From the IMG/VR virus record IMGVR_UViG_3300042569_001270, positions 17,340 to 81,339 of that record: 64,000 nt of DNA. One strand, written 5' to 3'. Shown in pieces: positions 8,719-17,443 of this stretch. The notes under the pieces are model-generated. The model was not told where the DNA came from. It saw only the letters and a list, made by a program, of their open reading frames with translations, and made no database searches. The position numbers and the translations under genes are program-made. The stretch comes from a virus. How positions within the stretch are numbered: the stretch's first letter is position 1; each line of letters starts with the position of its first letter.

Positions 8719-9531
8719 ATGGCGATCCATTCTCTGTTCGGTAAGCTCAGCGATCTCACGCCCGCCTACGTCAAGGGGCGGTACCTTATTGATCTCGCTG
8801 ATAGGCTTGTCCTGCAGGATGGGTCGCCTTGGCCCGACCTTGCTTACGATCACGCCATCGAGACGGCCATCGTGCGGTTTCAGGAGGCGACACAGGTCAA
8901 CATCCTGTCGACTCCCATTGAGCGTGATCCCTACGATTTTGATCTTCGCGACTACAACAACTTCGCGTACTTCAGCCTCAATCAGCGACCCGTAAAGCAT
9001 CTCACCAAGTTCGAGGTGAAATGGCCCTCGTCCGACATCTACACGGAATGGCCTCTGGCGTGGGTGAAGCTGCAGCCCATGAGCGGGCAGCTTCGCCTCG
9101 TGCCCACGGGCGGTACCATCGCGCAGGTGCTGCTTGGGCAGGGATCGCAGTATCTCCCGCTTCTGGCGGGCAACTACTCGCTGGTCCCTCAGCTGTTCTA
9201 CATCAGCTACGTTCCCGGCTTCCCCAACGACGACATTCCGAAGACGATCCTCGACTGCATCTGCAAGATGGCGGTCATCGAGCTTCTGACGGTCGCCAGC
9301 GACACGATCTACAAGCCCGGCGTGACGAGCTACAGCATCGGTAAGGACGGCGTCACTGAGAGCATCGGTATTATGAATAACGGTCGCCTGCCCGCAGTCT
9401 TCGGCAGCCGGATCGGGTTCTACATGCGCCAGTTGTATGGGAACGTCGATTCGTCGATGTGGGACGGCAACGGCGGCGACCTCGGGCACATCAGGAAGAC
9501 GTACCGCACGATGTCGATGTCCGTGGCGTAG
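8719..9531 (+). CDS. Neck / head-tail connector protein, hypothetical, 270 aa
   Basis: The product is soluble, rich in aromatic residues and without signal or membrane segments. It lies directly after the capsid genes and before the tail sheath, with a GAGGAG ribosome site. The segment near residues 165-215 (LSYVPGFPNDD-like, then a helix with two cysteines) resembles head-completion adaptors that bind portal rings, but similarity is weak. Assignment rests mainly on gene order. Confidence 0.55.
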   Translation: MAIHSLFGKLSDLTPAYVKGRYLIDLADRLVLQDGSPWPDLAYDHAIETAIVRFQEATQVNILSTPIERDPYDFDLRDYNNFAYFSLNQRPVKHLTKFEVKWPSSDIYTEWPLAWVKLQPMSGQLRLVPTGGTIAQVLLGQGSQYLPLLAGNYSLVPQLFYISYVPGFPNDDIPKTILDCICKMAVIELLTVASDTIYKPGVTSYSIGKDGVTESIGIMNNGRLPAVFGSRIGFYMRQLYGNVDSSMWDGNGGDLGHIRKTYRTMSMSVA

Positions 9532-9539
9532 GAGGCAGC

Positions 9540-10292
9540 ATGGCTCTTCTCTCCAAGAACCCCTTCAGCCCGTTCGGCGGCCCTCGTCTGTCTCAAAAGG
9601 ACTTCGAGTCGCTTGGGCGTGAGCAGGGCTATCGGGTTAAGTGGGAGAAGGCGATGTACTGCCCTCGCCGCATCAACAACGACTTTGATAAGCACGACAT
9701 GAACTGCCCTGTGTGCGAGTCGCGCTTTGGTATTATTTATTTTGACCCTAAAGTGACTGACCCTTACGGACAGGACCTTCGGGCCATCGTGACCGGTATT
9801 CCGCAGGAACAGCAGTACCGAGCAGAGGGCTACACCGACGCAGGTTCTGCCTATGTCAGCCTGCCGCCCAAGATGACGCCCAACTACGGCGACCGCATCT
9901 GGCTCCTTGAGTCCCGTATGCGCGTGTCACAGGTCCTGAAGCGCGGTCCTACGGACATCGACAAGCTCAAGTACAAGGCCATCCCTGCGAGCCAGAACGG
10001 CGGCATCCTGTACGTTGTGGACGGCAACGGCGTGAACCACACGGGCAACGTGGTCCTGACACCGGGGAGCGGACAACAGGACGGCTGTGATCTGCAGTGG
10101 GTGCAGAACGCTCCGCCCGAGGGTGCCACCTTCTCTGTGATGTACTACCGTACGCCCGCATACATTATTGTTGATCTTCCTCACATCATCCGCGACAACC
10201 TGCGCGAGGGAGACGACGTTAACGAGGACCTCGGTACGCAGGCGCTTTGCAAGCTCGACTTCCTCATCAGGGACGAGTCTCTCGGAGGCTGA
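9540..10292 (+). CDS. Head-tail joining protein with CxxC zinc-site candidate
   Basis: The 250-residue product starts at the ATG behind GGAGG; an upstream frame extension lacks a ribosome site. Residues C41, C56 and C59 (CPRR...CPVC) sit in an N-terminal module typical of a structural zinc ribbon, followed by beta-rich segments. It lies eight bases after its upstream neighbour and one base before the next gene, so the neck genes are one translational unit. The family is not recognised; a connector or head-closure role is inferred from order. Confidence 0.6.
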   Translation: MALLSKNPFSPFGGPRLSQKDFESLGREQGYRVKWEKAMYCPRRINNDFDKHDMNCPVCESRFGIIYFDPKVTDPYGQDLRAIVTGIPQEQQYRAEGYTDAGSAYVSLPPKMTPNYGDRIWLLESRMRVSQVLKRGPTDIDKLKYKAIPASQNGGILYVVDGNGVNHTGNVVLTPGSGQQDGCDLQWVQNAPPEGATFSVMYYRTPAYIIVDLPHIIRDNLREGDDVNEDLGTQALCKLDFLIRDESLGG

Positions 10293-10293
10293 C

Positions 10294-11100
10294 ATGGCTT
10301 CGCGCGACGTTGACGACATTGTTAAGATGGTCGAAGACTTCGCTACCGAGCGGGCGCTAGAGGCTGTTCGTAACTTTATCAACGAACAGCTTGCTGCTTC
10401 TCATGTTGGGGAATGGCGTCGCAAGAAGTACCTCGACGGTCTGCAGCTTCGGTACGACACGCAGAGCAGGGCACTCGACTTTCACTTTACAGACTCGAAG
10501 GCTGAAGAGGTCGAGAAGGGCGTTCCCCCTATTGATCTTAAAAAGCACTTTGCTAAGTCCCCCAAGCTCAAGAAGACGATTTCGACCGAGGCCGGTGAAA
10601 CGAAGAACGGCTGGTACGTCGATGTGCCTTTCTACTTCGCCTCCTCGTCAGAGATGGCCGCTTTCAAGTCAGGCTCTCTGGACGTTGGTAGGAATCTTTT
10701 TTATCAAGCACGCGAAGACACTGAAGCAGCCATGCTGAAGCTCCCTGATGCACTGAAGGAGCGACTGCGGGCTGACAAGGCAACCAAGAAGGGTCCCGCA
10801 ACCGAGGGCACTGAGGTGAAGCTTCGACCAGAGCACCGCGTCGGGCTGCTCGCGGACGTGATGCTTCAGCCCAAGGCAGCGACTGTTATGGGTGGTCTGT
10901 CCATCGACAACCACAAGGGCAACCGCTCGGTTGGTCGTGATCTTGGCCCGATGCACTTCAACACGATCCGCCGCATCGGTAGCGAGTCTCCCGCAGAGTC
11001 TTGGTGGGTCCCGGCTCAACCCGGCCTGAACTTGGAAGACGCAGCACAACGATTATTCTACGACGTCGCCAGCGGGATCATCGACGGCGTAATGACCTGA
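10294..11100 (+). CDS. Tail completion / neck protein, hypothetical, 268 aa
   Basis: Begins one base after the previous stop, behind CGGAGG. An N-terminal helical segment (about residues 1-45) is followed by a mixed charged region and a C-terminal portion with WWVPAQPG followed by a helix. No signal peptide, membrane segment or catalytic motif seen. Position between connector-like genes and the sheath suggests a tail-completion protein. The function is not shown by the sequence. Confidence 0.55.
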   Translation: MASRDVDDIVKMVEDFATERALEAVRNFINEQLAASHVGEWRRKKYLDGLQLRYDTQSRALDFHFTDSKAEEVEKGVPPIDLKKHFAKSPKLKKTISTEAGETKNGWYVDVPFYFASSSEMAAFKSGSLDVGRNLFYQAREDTEAAMLKLPDALKERLRADKATKKGPATEGTEVKLRPEHRVGLLADVMLQPKAATVMGGLSIDNHKGNRSVGRDLGPMHFNTIRRIGSESPAESWWVPAQPGLNLEDAAQRLFYDVASGIIDGVMT

Positions 11101-11108
11101 GGTTAATA

Positions 11109-11753
11109 ATGGCTGCTGTCGCACCAGAAATACTGCTGAGCAACCTGCTCAACGGCGGGTTCGCTGCTCTGAAGGCCGACTACGACCTCGTGTCCGACGT
11201 CTTCTCAACCCTCTCGTCGGGCGAACGCGCAGAGTTGCGGGAGTTCTTTAGTAAAGAGATCATCACCGTCCGCATCGGAAAGCCTCCGCGCGGCCCTGAC
11301 TACCGAGTTCCGCTGGTCGTGATTGAGGCCATCAGCGACGAGGAAGTTGCTGAGCAGGACTTGCTTGGCGATCAACTGTACGACTTTGAAGACAGCATGG
11401 AGTACGGGGCCGCCGAAGGGGTCCGTCTCAGGAGTACCTACAACCTCGTCATGGTCGGTAAGGACAACCGGCAGGCCCGTATCCTCTACAGGACGACAGT
11501 TGCACTGTTGATCCTTTACAGGTACGACCTAGAGAACGCTGGCTTCCAAAACCGGCGAATGAGTGGTAACAGGGACGTTGTCGTTGATCTAGGTGCTGAC
11601 CCGCTTGAAGGCAAAGTGATGAGCATCACGGGCGAGCACTGGTTTTCAGTCAGAAGGTCAGAGAGGCTTTCCCCGTTGGTTATTAACGTTGCAATCACCA
11701 GCGAGGTCCCCGACATCGGCGGGGTCAGTTCGGACGTCAACCCGACTGTGTAG
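11109..11753 (+). CDS. Tail terminator-like protein, hypothetical, 214 aa
   Basis: The ATG at 11109 lies just after TGAGG and follows the previous stop by eight bases. The product has an N-terminal helix and alternating strands (VRIGKPPRGPDYRVPLVVIEAI, STYNLVMVGKDN, ARILYRTTVALLILYRY), and ends in a Thr/Ser/Val-rich strand region. Proteins of this size and arrangement lie directly before the sheath gene in many contractile-tailed phages and cap the tail. No direct motif proves this. Confidence 0.55.
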   Translation: MAAVAPEILLSNLLNGGFAALKADYDLVSDVFSTLSSGERAELREFFSKEIITVRIGKPPRGPDYRVPLVVIEAISDEEVAEQDLLGDQLYDFEDSMEYGAAEGVRLRSTYNLVMVGKDNRQARILYRTTVALLILYRYDLENAGFQNRRMSGNRDVVVDLGADPLEGKVMSITGEHWFSVRRSERLSPLVINVAITSEVPDIGGVSSDVNPTV

Positions 11754-11797
11754 ACAGTCACGCTTGGTAGCGGTAGCCTTTAACAGAGGAGAGTCCC

Positions 11798-13636
11798 ATG
11801 TCGCAGATCGTCTATTTCAACGGCACTAGGTTGGTTCGCCCCGGCGGTGCCTCGAAGCTCGACGCTTCATCCTTCGAGGGCGTGACTGTCGAGGGCATCG
11901 GCAGCATCGGGATCATCGGTGAGGCCGACAACGGTGAAGATGGTGTCGCCATCGCCTTCACCAACGCCTCCGCGATGGAGCAGTACTTCGGCAGCGGCGC
12001 TCTCGCCAACGCCGCGCGTGTGGCCTTCAGGCCGCTGAGCGACGCTCGCGTGGGCGACGCCAAGGCCCAGACGGTCTACGCCTACAAGACCAACGCGGGT
12101 ACGGCGGCTTCGCTGAACCTCGCTGACGGTACCTCCGTGGTGAAGCTGACGGCTGCCAAGAAGGGCACCATCGGCAACACCTACACGGCGCTGGTCTCGT
12201 ACGACGGCACCACCAAGCGGCGGACGTACACGATCACCCCCAACAGCAGCTCCGGCCTCAGGCAGGAGAGGATCGTTGTTAACGAGGGTGCCAAGCTCAA
12301 GATTTGGTACAAGGGCGCGGGTACGGTTCCCAAGGTCTTTACGACTGCCGACTCGACGAACATCGGCTGGCTGCAGAAGATCACCCTGAACGCGACGACC
12401 ACGCCTGCGGATCAGGACAAGCTGGAGATCGCGTTTGACGACGGGACGATCTCGTCCATTCAGGACCTTGCCACCCGCATCAACGGGTCGCTGAACACCG
12501 CTGGCACCCCTGTGAACGTCTGGGGTGCCACGGTCGTCAGCACGTCGGACGCCCTTCGCTTCCACCCGCGCACGCTCGACACCATCGCTTCCCCCGGCCC
12601 CACCGTGGGTACGGCGGAGGTCAGCGCGACGGACATCTCGGGTCTGCTGCAGGACTCGCTGGATGCGATCAACAACAGCCTGACGCTGGTGACGGCGGCC
12701 CTGCCTGCTTCGTTCACGAAGCGCTCTGTGCCGGTGGCGTTCACCGAGCCGCTGCAGCTGACCGGCGGCGCACTCGGTACGACTGCTGTGGGTGCTCTCC
12801 AGACCGCTCTGGACAGATTCAAGGCCATCGACGTTCCGGGCCTTGTGATCACCAGCACGGACGCTGCGAGCATCAAGCTCCTTGCGAATCACTGCACGGA
12901 GATGTCGAGCACCGGATCAAGCAAGAAGGAGCGCACGGGCTACGCGGGCGTCACTGGCTCCAAGGCGGAGATTCTTGCGTGCGCTGGGCAGAACGCTGGG
13001 TGCGCCGACCTCGTTCTGACCTGTCAGAAGTGGCACACGGTTGATCGCTTTGCGAACAACGTGGTCTACCCTGAGTGGGCTTCCGCTCTTGCTCTTTGCT
13101 CCGCTCGCGCGGGCCTTGAGCCGGGCGAGCCGCTGACGTGGAAGTTCTTCTCGGCCACCGACATCTCGTCGGCCAACACCGCTTGGACTCCGCAGGGCGA
13201 CGCTGAGGACCTCATCCTCGGTGGTGTGTGCGTGTTCGAGCGCAACCGCTCGGGCGTCAAGCTGCTGAAGGGCATCACGACCTACACGCAGTTTGATAAC
13301 GACGTGTTTGTCGAGGAGTCCATCATCACGAACGTGAAGGCCATGTCGAAGGAGTTCCGTGAGCTTCTGGAGCTTCGCTACACGGGCCGCAAGGCCACTC
13401 CGGCGATCCTCGGAGATATGCGGGCCACTGCCGTGGAGTTCTGGGGTCAGAAGCGTGCGCAGGGCCGGATCGTGGACTCCGTCGTCAACGGGCAGACGAC
13501 GAAGTTTGCCTACCGGAACCTCTTGATCTCAGCCAACCGTGATCAGGTGTTCGTGGACGTCGAGATCAGCCCGGTCTCCGGCATCAACTTCCAGCTTGAG
13601 ACGATCCGTCTCGTCCCGGCGACGCTGAGCGTCTAA
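11798..13636 (+). CDS. Contractile tail sheath protein
   Basis: The 612-residue product has the sheath signature at its C-terminus: a segment with conserved layout of acid/aromatic strands, LLKGITTYTQFDND, then a helix KEFRELLELRYTGRKATP and the final strands FVDVEISPVSGINFQLETIRLV, which form the handshake domain of sheath subunits. The N-terminus begins with the SFEGVTVEGIGSIGIIGEA strand typical of sheath domain I. It is immediately followed by a 169-residue tube gene. It starts behind AGAGGAG. This gene defines the phage as contractile-tailed. Confidence 0.9.
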   Translation: MSQIVYFNGTRLVRPGGASKLDASSFEGVTVEGIGSIGIIGEADNGEDGVAIAFTNASAMEQYFGSGALANAARVAFRPLSDARVGDAKAQTVYAYKTNAGTAASLNLADGTSVVKLTAAKKGTIGNTYTALVSYDGTTKRRTYTITPNSSSGLRQERIVVNEGAKLKIWYKGAGTVPKVFTTADSTNIGWLQKITLNATTTPADQDKLEIAFDDGTISSIQDLATRINGSLNTAGTPVNVWGATVVSTSDALRFHPRTLDTIASPGPTVGTAEVSATDISGLLQDSLDAINNSLTLVTAALPASFTKRSVPVAFTEPLQLTGGALGTTAVGALQTALDRFKAIDVPGLVITSTDAASIKLLANHCTEMSSTGSSKKERTGYAGVTGSKAEILACAGQNAGCADLVLTCQKWHTVDRFANNVVYPEWASALALCSARAGLEPGEPLTWKFFSATDISSANTAWTPQGDAEDLILGGVCVFERNRSGVKLLKGITTYTQFDNDVFVEESIITNVKAMSKEFRELLELRYTGRKATPAILGDMRATAVEFWGQKRAQGRIVDSVVNGQTTKFAYRNLLISANRDQVFVDVEISPVSGINFQLETIRLVPATLSV

Positions 13637-13663
13637 GCCCTTCACACGAGAGAGAGGTGACAC

Positions 13664-14173
13664 ATGGCTGTCCTTACTGGTTCACGAGCGTTGTTCAAGA
13701 TGAACGTTGCTGGAGGTGCTGAGGCCAAGGTTGGCTACGCCTTCGGCGTAGACATCGACGAAGAGATCATGCACGAGGAGGTCCAGACGCTGGACTCCCT
13801 CTCGGTCACGGAGCACGTTCCCGTTGCCTACCGCGTGAACATGTCCGCCGAGTTGTTCCGCACCATCCCCACGGGCGGTAAGACCGTCGTCGGTGAGGAC
13901 GGCGTGTCGAAGGACTCGACAGCGCTCGCGCAGGGCATGAAGGAAGCGGGCCTGATGGCGAGGATCGGTAACGGTGACTCTGCCGCCCTCACGCAGGCGC
14001 TTCTCGTGGCCAAGCTGTACGATGCGGGCGCGAACAACGCTGCCATCGGAGAGGTCTCTGGCGTGCGCGTGGTCAGCAATCGCTTCTCGGTGCGTGCCCG
14101 CCAGATCGTTGCTGACAACGTCCGCTTCGTCGCTCGGCGCTTCAAGGACTACTCGGAGTTGTTCCCGACGTAG
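13664..14173 (+). CDS. Tail tube protein
   Basis: The 169-residue product follows the sheath gene by 27 bases and precedes the tail-assembly chaperones, the canonical order. It is beta-rich with a central helix-forming segment and no signal. It includes FGVDIDEEIMHEEVQTLDSLSVTEHVPVAYRVNM, the acidic/hydrophobic strand pattern seen in tube subunits. A rho-independent terminator lies 30 bases downstream, likely to keep structural subunits in excess over chaperones. Confidence 0.85.
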   Translation: MAVLTGSRALFKMNVAGGAEAKVGYAFGVDIDEEIMHEEVQTLDSLSVTEHVPVAYRVNMSAELFRTIPTGGKTVVGEDGVSKDSTALAQGMKEAGLMARIGNGDSAALTQALLVAKLYDAGANNAAIGEVSGVRVVSNRFSVRARQIVADNVRFVARRFKDYSELFPT

Positions 14174-14203
14174 TGGCGTTATCAAGACGGTTCTGGTAGA
14201 AGG

Positions 14204-14232
14204 AGCCTGCGGAGAAATCCGCAGGCTTTTTT
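14204..14232 (+). terminator. Rho-independent terminator after the tail tube gene
   Basis: A perfect 9-bp GC-rich stem (14204-14212 with 14219-14227) with a six-base loop is followed by five further Ts. It separates the abundant sheath and tube genes from the tail-assembly chaperone genes. Confidence 0.9.
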
Positions 14233-14250
14233 CTTAACAAGGGAGCAACC

Positions 14251-14691
14251 ATGACGACCGAGAACGACATCGAGCTGAAGGAAGAGATCGCAGAATACGC
14301 CGAGATCGGTGAGGACCTGAAGCCGGGGCAGACTCGTGTGCAGGCCATCGAGGCCGACGCGAAGGTCAAGCGCTTCAAGAACAGTCACACGTTCCTGTTC
14401 GAGCACAACTCCGCTCTTGATAAGCGCGTGTTCTCTGGGACGATCACAATCAAGCGCCTCAACATCGGTGAGCTGGCTCGGGCCGAGACGGAGATCGCTC
14501 GCCGCAACACTGGCCTCAACCCTAGCGATCCGATTTCGTTCTTCAACGAGCGGCTCATCACTGTGACCTCGCGCGTCGTCGATGGACCGGACTGGGCGAA
14601 GAACGTCGAGAACAGCGACGAGCTTCACGATCCTCTTGTCGTCCAGCGCTTGTGGGAAGAGGTGCAGAAGTACGAAAACTCGTTTCGTTGA
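14251..14691 (+). CDS. Tail assembly chaperone, first frame (G-like)
   Basis: The 146-residue acidic product lies between the tube and tape measure genes. Its frame ends at a TGA that overlaps a second open frame continuing to 15073 without its own credible ribosome site at the junction. This is the classical G/G-T organisation in which most ribosomes stop and a fraction shift into the second frame. The chaperone would coat the tape measure protein during tail assembly. Start ATG follows AAGGGAG. Confidence 0.82.
   Translation: MTTENDIELKEEIAEYAEIGEDLKPGQTRVQAIEADAKVKRFKNSHTFLFEHNSALDKRVFSGTITIKRLNIGELARAETEIARRNTGLNPSDPISFFNERLITVTSRVVDGPDWAKNVENSDELHDPLVVQRLWEEVQKYENSFR
14680..14691 (+). 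promoter_or_regulatory. Candidate +1 programmed frameshift site
   Basis: The zero-frame codons here are TCG TTT CGT TGA. The downstream frame is +1 relative to the first. If the Phe-tRNA on TTT slips forward one base it re-pairs with TTC, leaving GTT GAG TTT in the new frame, two codons before the zero-frame stop. A -2 slip has no good re-pairing nearby. The predicted fusion is about 273 residues. Confidence 0.6.
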
Positions 14692-15073
14692 GTTTTATCA
14701 ACAACGACTCAAGGGTCTTCGTAAGATCGCTGAAGAGAATCTGAAGAGCGAGTTCCTCCGTCGGTACATCTGCAAGAAGTACATGATGCCACCGACGGAC
14801 CCTCGCTACCTCGCCTACACGCCAGAAGCCCTCTGGATCGAGTGGTTCGAGGACATGCTGGAGAAGGACCCTGACAAGCTCAAGGAAGCCTTCGTCACCA
14901 AGGAAGAGGCGAACGGAGCGGTCTTCACTGGGAACAAGGCCTTCGACGAGGCTGAGGCTCTGGCCGTGAGCGGCGACTACGCTGCTCTGGACAGGCTTAC
15001 GTCGTCTTGGGACACTGGATCGTCACCCGTCGAAGAGCCTCCAGAAGAAGGGTTTGTCGACGTCTACAAGTAG
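14684..15073 (+). CDS. Tail assembly chaperone, frameshift extension (T-like)
   Basis: This open frame is +1 to the first chaperone frame and supplies about 128 C-terminal residues (VEFYQQRLKGLRKI..., ending VDVYK). The part upstream of 14684 in this frame is overlap with the first gene and has no good start site. The sequence is helical and charged, with a conserved-looking LKSEFLRRYICKKY segment. It ends nine bases before the tape measure start. Independent initiation cannot be excluded but no ribosome site was found. Confidence 0.75.
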   Translation, partial: FVEFYQQRLKGLRKIAEENLKSEFLRRYICKKYMMPPTDPRYLAYTPEALWIEWFEDMLEKDPDKLKEAFVTKEEANGAVFTGNKAFDEAEALAVSGDYAALDRLTSSWDTGSSPVEEPPEEGFVDVYK

Positions 15074-15082
15074 GGAGCTTCG

Positions 15083-17440
15083 ATGGCAGCGCCTTCTCGT
15101 CCTCTTAATAAAAGGCATGACACCCTTATTCAAGAGGCTCTCAAGCAGCAGAACACCATCTACACTGAAGAGCAGCAGGCTCATGTAGATTACAAAGCTG
15201 CGCTGAAGAACCGCGACAAGGACATCGGGACGTTCCGCGATGCACGGCATAAGCTCAAGCGTGCGGAGGCCGCGTCTAACAAGTACAGCTCTGCCCTGAT
15301 CGACTCTATTAAGACAAACGCCGCTGCGTTTGAGGGCATCTACGATACTTGGGAAGACCTTATTAAAGCCAACCGCCGCTTTGAAGCAAACATGAAGCAG
15401 GCGGGAGGCGACCTCCGCAGGTCACAGCGGAAGAACTCCCAGCAAGGCTTCCAGCGGCAGATGATGCTCCAAGCCGGAGCGCAGGGCGTCAACGCTATCG
15501 CGGAACTGAGCACCGTCAATAGGCTCCCTGTCATCGGTGGTGCCATTCAGAGCGGTGTCGGTACTGCCGTCAACGCGGGCCTCATGGGAGCGGGGGCGAC
15601 AACAGCAGCGGCGATGGGCGGTTTGGCGTTCTTAGGTGCTGGGATCGCTGGAGGCGTTGCTAACGCCTACAACCAGTTCGAGAGCGAGGAGGCTCTTGAG
15701 CGTCAGCTTGGGCAGCGTATGGGCGTCGGCGCAGGCCGAGGCTTCATTCGCGACATGCGCAAGCAGGGTCTCACCCGCGAGCAGATCGGTGGGCTTGGTA
15801 GCGGGCTGTCCCAGACTGTTGGATCAACCAGCGAGGCTGTAGGCGTCTATCAGATGCAGACGGCTTTTGGGATCAATCCAATGGGGGCGATGGGGGCGAT
15901 GGCCTCCACTGGTCAGGGTAGCCAGCTCCGCATGGTTCAAAACGCGATCAGCGTAGGCATGGCGCAAGGCCTTGCTCGTGGTCGCTTTGGCGAGATGGTG
16001 GACGGACTGCAGCACCTCGTTCGTCAGCAGGGGATTGGCGTCGGTGTTGGCGGTGAGGAGCTTGGCGGGACACTCGGCTACATGGGTGCGCTGGGCAGCC
16101 GCATGGGTATCAAGGGTTCACAGTTTATGGGCGTGATGGGGCAGCTGGACGCCTCTGCTCGCGGCAAGACTGGTGGCCTGTCTGAGAGCATTAGCTTCCT
16201 CTCGGCCTACAACTACTTGCAGGCTGGGGGTCGAGGTGCGCTGGAGGGTCTCGGCTCTTCCGGTTCTGGTGGTCGGGTTACACCCTTTGACGTTCAGGAG
16301 ATGATGGAGCGGGGATCAACCGGCAAGGGGGGTATGGGTCGTATTCAAATTACTAACATGCTGGAACAGTACCGGCGCATCGCTGGTACGTCCGCTGCTG
16401 ATATGGAGATGTCAGCACGCAGGGCGAAAACTCCTGAGGAGCAGGCGCAGATTGACGCTGCCAAGGGGCGCTACCAGATGATGCAGCAGGGTCTGGTGAC
16501 CGGTGGCGCTGCTGCCAACCTGACAGTTGCTCGCCAGTTGACCGACGCTTTCCTCACAACCGGAAACATTAGTGATAAAGACATCAAGACTGCGCAGGAC
16601 GCTGGTAAGTCTCAACAAGAAAAGTCGTTCGACGAGATTCACGAGCAGACCGGTCTACAGCAGCGCATTGCCTACGGTATCGAGGCCCTTGGGCGCAGCA
16701 TGCCGGGCACAGGCGGCACGTTTAATCGCACGTTTGAGGGCCTTTTGGCAGGGCTTAACGGTGAAGCCGCTACTAGGTTTATCACTCCGGGCGAGCGGGC
16801 AGCAGGGTACTTTAACAATGACGACTCATCATACGGTGAGGCTCGCTTTTCTGAAGGGCGTGTAAAGCTTTATCAAGAAGCTCAAGCTCGCCGTCGTGCA
16901 GAGTTTAAGAAGCAAGGGTGGGATTACTGGGAAGACCCAAGTGACTTTAACCTTGTTTACGAGCCTTCTAAAGAAGGTCGCGCACTACAAGATTTTAACA
17001 AAAACGGTGTAACCGAGGATTTTAAGTCTCTGCTCTCGACGTTTACTGAGACCATTACTAACGACCCTGCCGTAAGTGAGGAAATGAAGGCCGCCGCTCA
17101 GGCGGCACAAGGTATGCTGCTTCGTGAGATTGCTGACCCCGCAACGGAGCTTCGTAACTTTAAGGGTATGGGCGGCGGCGTAGTCCCCCTCAAGGACTCT
17201 GCAGGCGGACAGTTTACGCCCGAGCAACTGGCAAATATCGCTAACGTTGGCGGCGGACTTGCCGACGTCTTTGTTGGTGGTGTGGGTAGTAGGAGTATTG
17301 AGGACTTGCGGGCTTTGACCTCTCAGTTGGCGAGGGGTGAACTTTCCCTCCCCAGTATTCAGCGGTCAGAAGATGTGATCCAATTTTACGTTAAAAGGCT
17401 CCAAGAGCTTCAGCCCCTCCCCGGTCAAGCCACGAGGTAG
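15083..17440 (+). CDS. Tail tape measure protein
   Basis: The 785-residue product follows the chaperone pair and precedes the baseplate genes. It has a charged helical N-terminus (about residues 1-130), a small-residue hydrophobic segment at about 150-195 (AGLMGAGATTAAAMGGLAFLG) and long Gly/Ala/Met-rich helical repeats. This is the expected composition of a tail length ruler that is ejected and crosses membranes. At about 1.5 angstrom per residue it predicts a tail near 120 nm. It starts behind AGGGAG. Confidence 0.88.
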   Translation: MAAPSRPLNKRHDTLIQEALKQQNTIYTEEQQAHVDYKAALKNRDKDIGTFRDARHKLKRAEAASNKYSSALIDSIKTNAAAFEGIYDTWEDLIKANRRFEANMKQAGGDLRRSQRKNSQQGFQRQMMLQAGAQGVNAIAELSTVNRLPVIGGAIQSGVGTAVNAGLMGAGATTAAAMGGLAFLGAGIAGGVANAYNQFESEEALERQLGQRMGVGAGRGFIRDMRKQGLTREQIGGLGSGLSQTVGSTSEAVGVYQMQTAFGINPMGAMGAMASTGQGSQLRMVQNAISVGMAQGLARGRFGEMVDGLQHLVRQQGIGVGVGGEELGGTLGYMGALGSRMGIKGSQFMGVMGQLDASARGKTGGLSESISFLSAYNYLQAGGRGALEGLGSSGSGGRVTPFDVQEMMERGSTGKGGMGRIQITNMLEQYRRIAGTSAADMEMSARRAKTPEEQAQIDAAKGRYQMMQQGLVTGGAAANLTVARQLTDAFLTTGNISDKDIKTAQDAGKSQQEKSFDEIHEQTGLQQRIAYGIEALGRSMPGTGGTFNRTFEGLLAGLNGEAATRFITPGERAAGYFNNDDSSYGEARFSEGRVKLYQEAQARRRAEFKKQGWDYWEDPSDFNLVYEPSKEGRALQDFNKNGVTEDFKSLLSTFTETITNDPAVSEEMKAAAQAAQGMLLREIADPATELRNFKGMGGGVVPLKDSAGGQFTPEQLANIANVGGGLADVFVGGVGSRSIEDLRALTSQLARGELSLPSIQRSEDVIQFYVKRLQELQPLPGQATR

Positions 17441-17443
17441 CCC

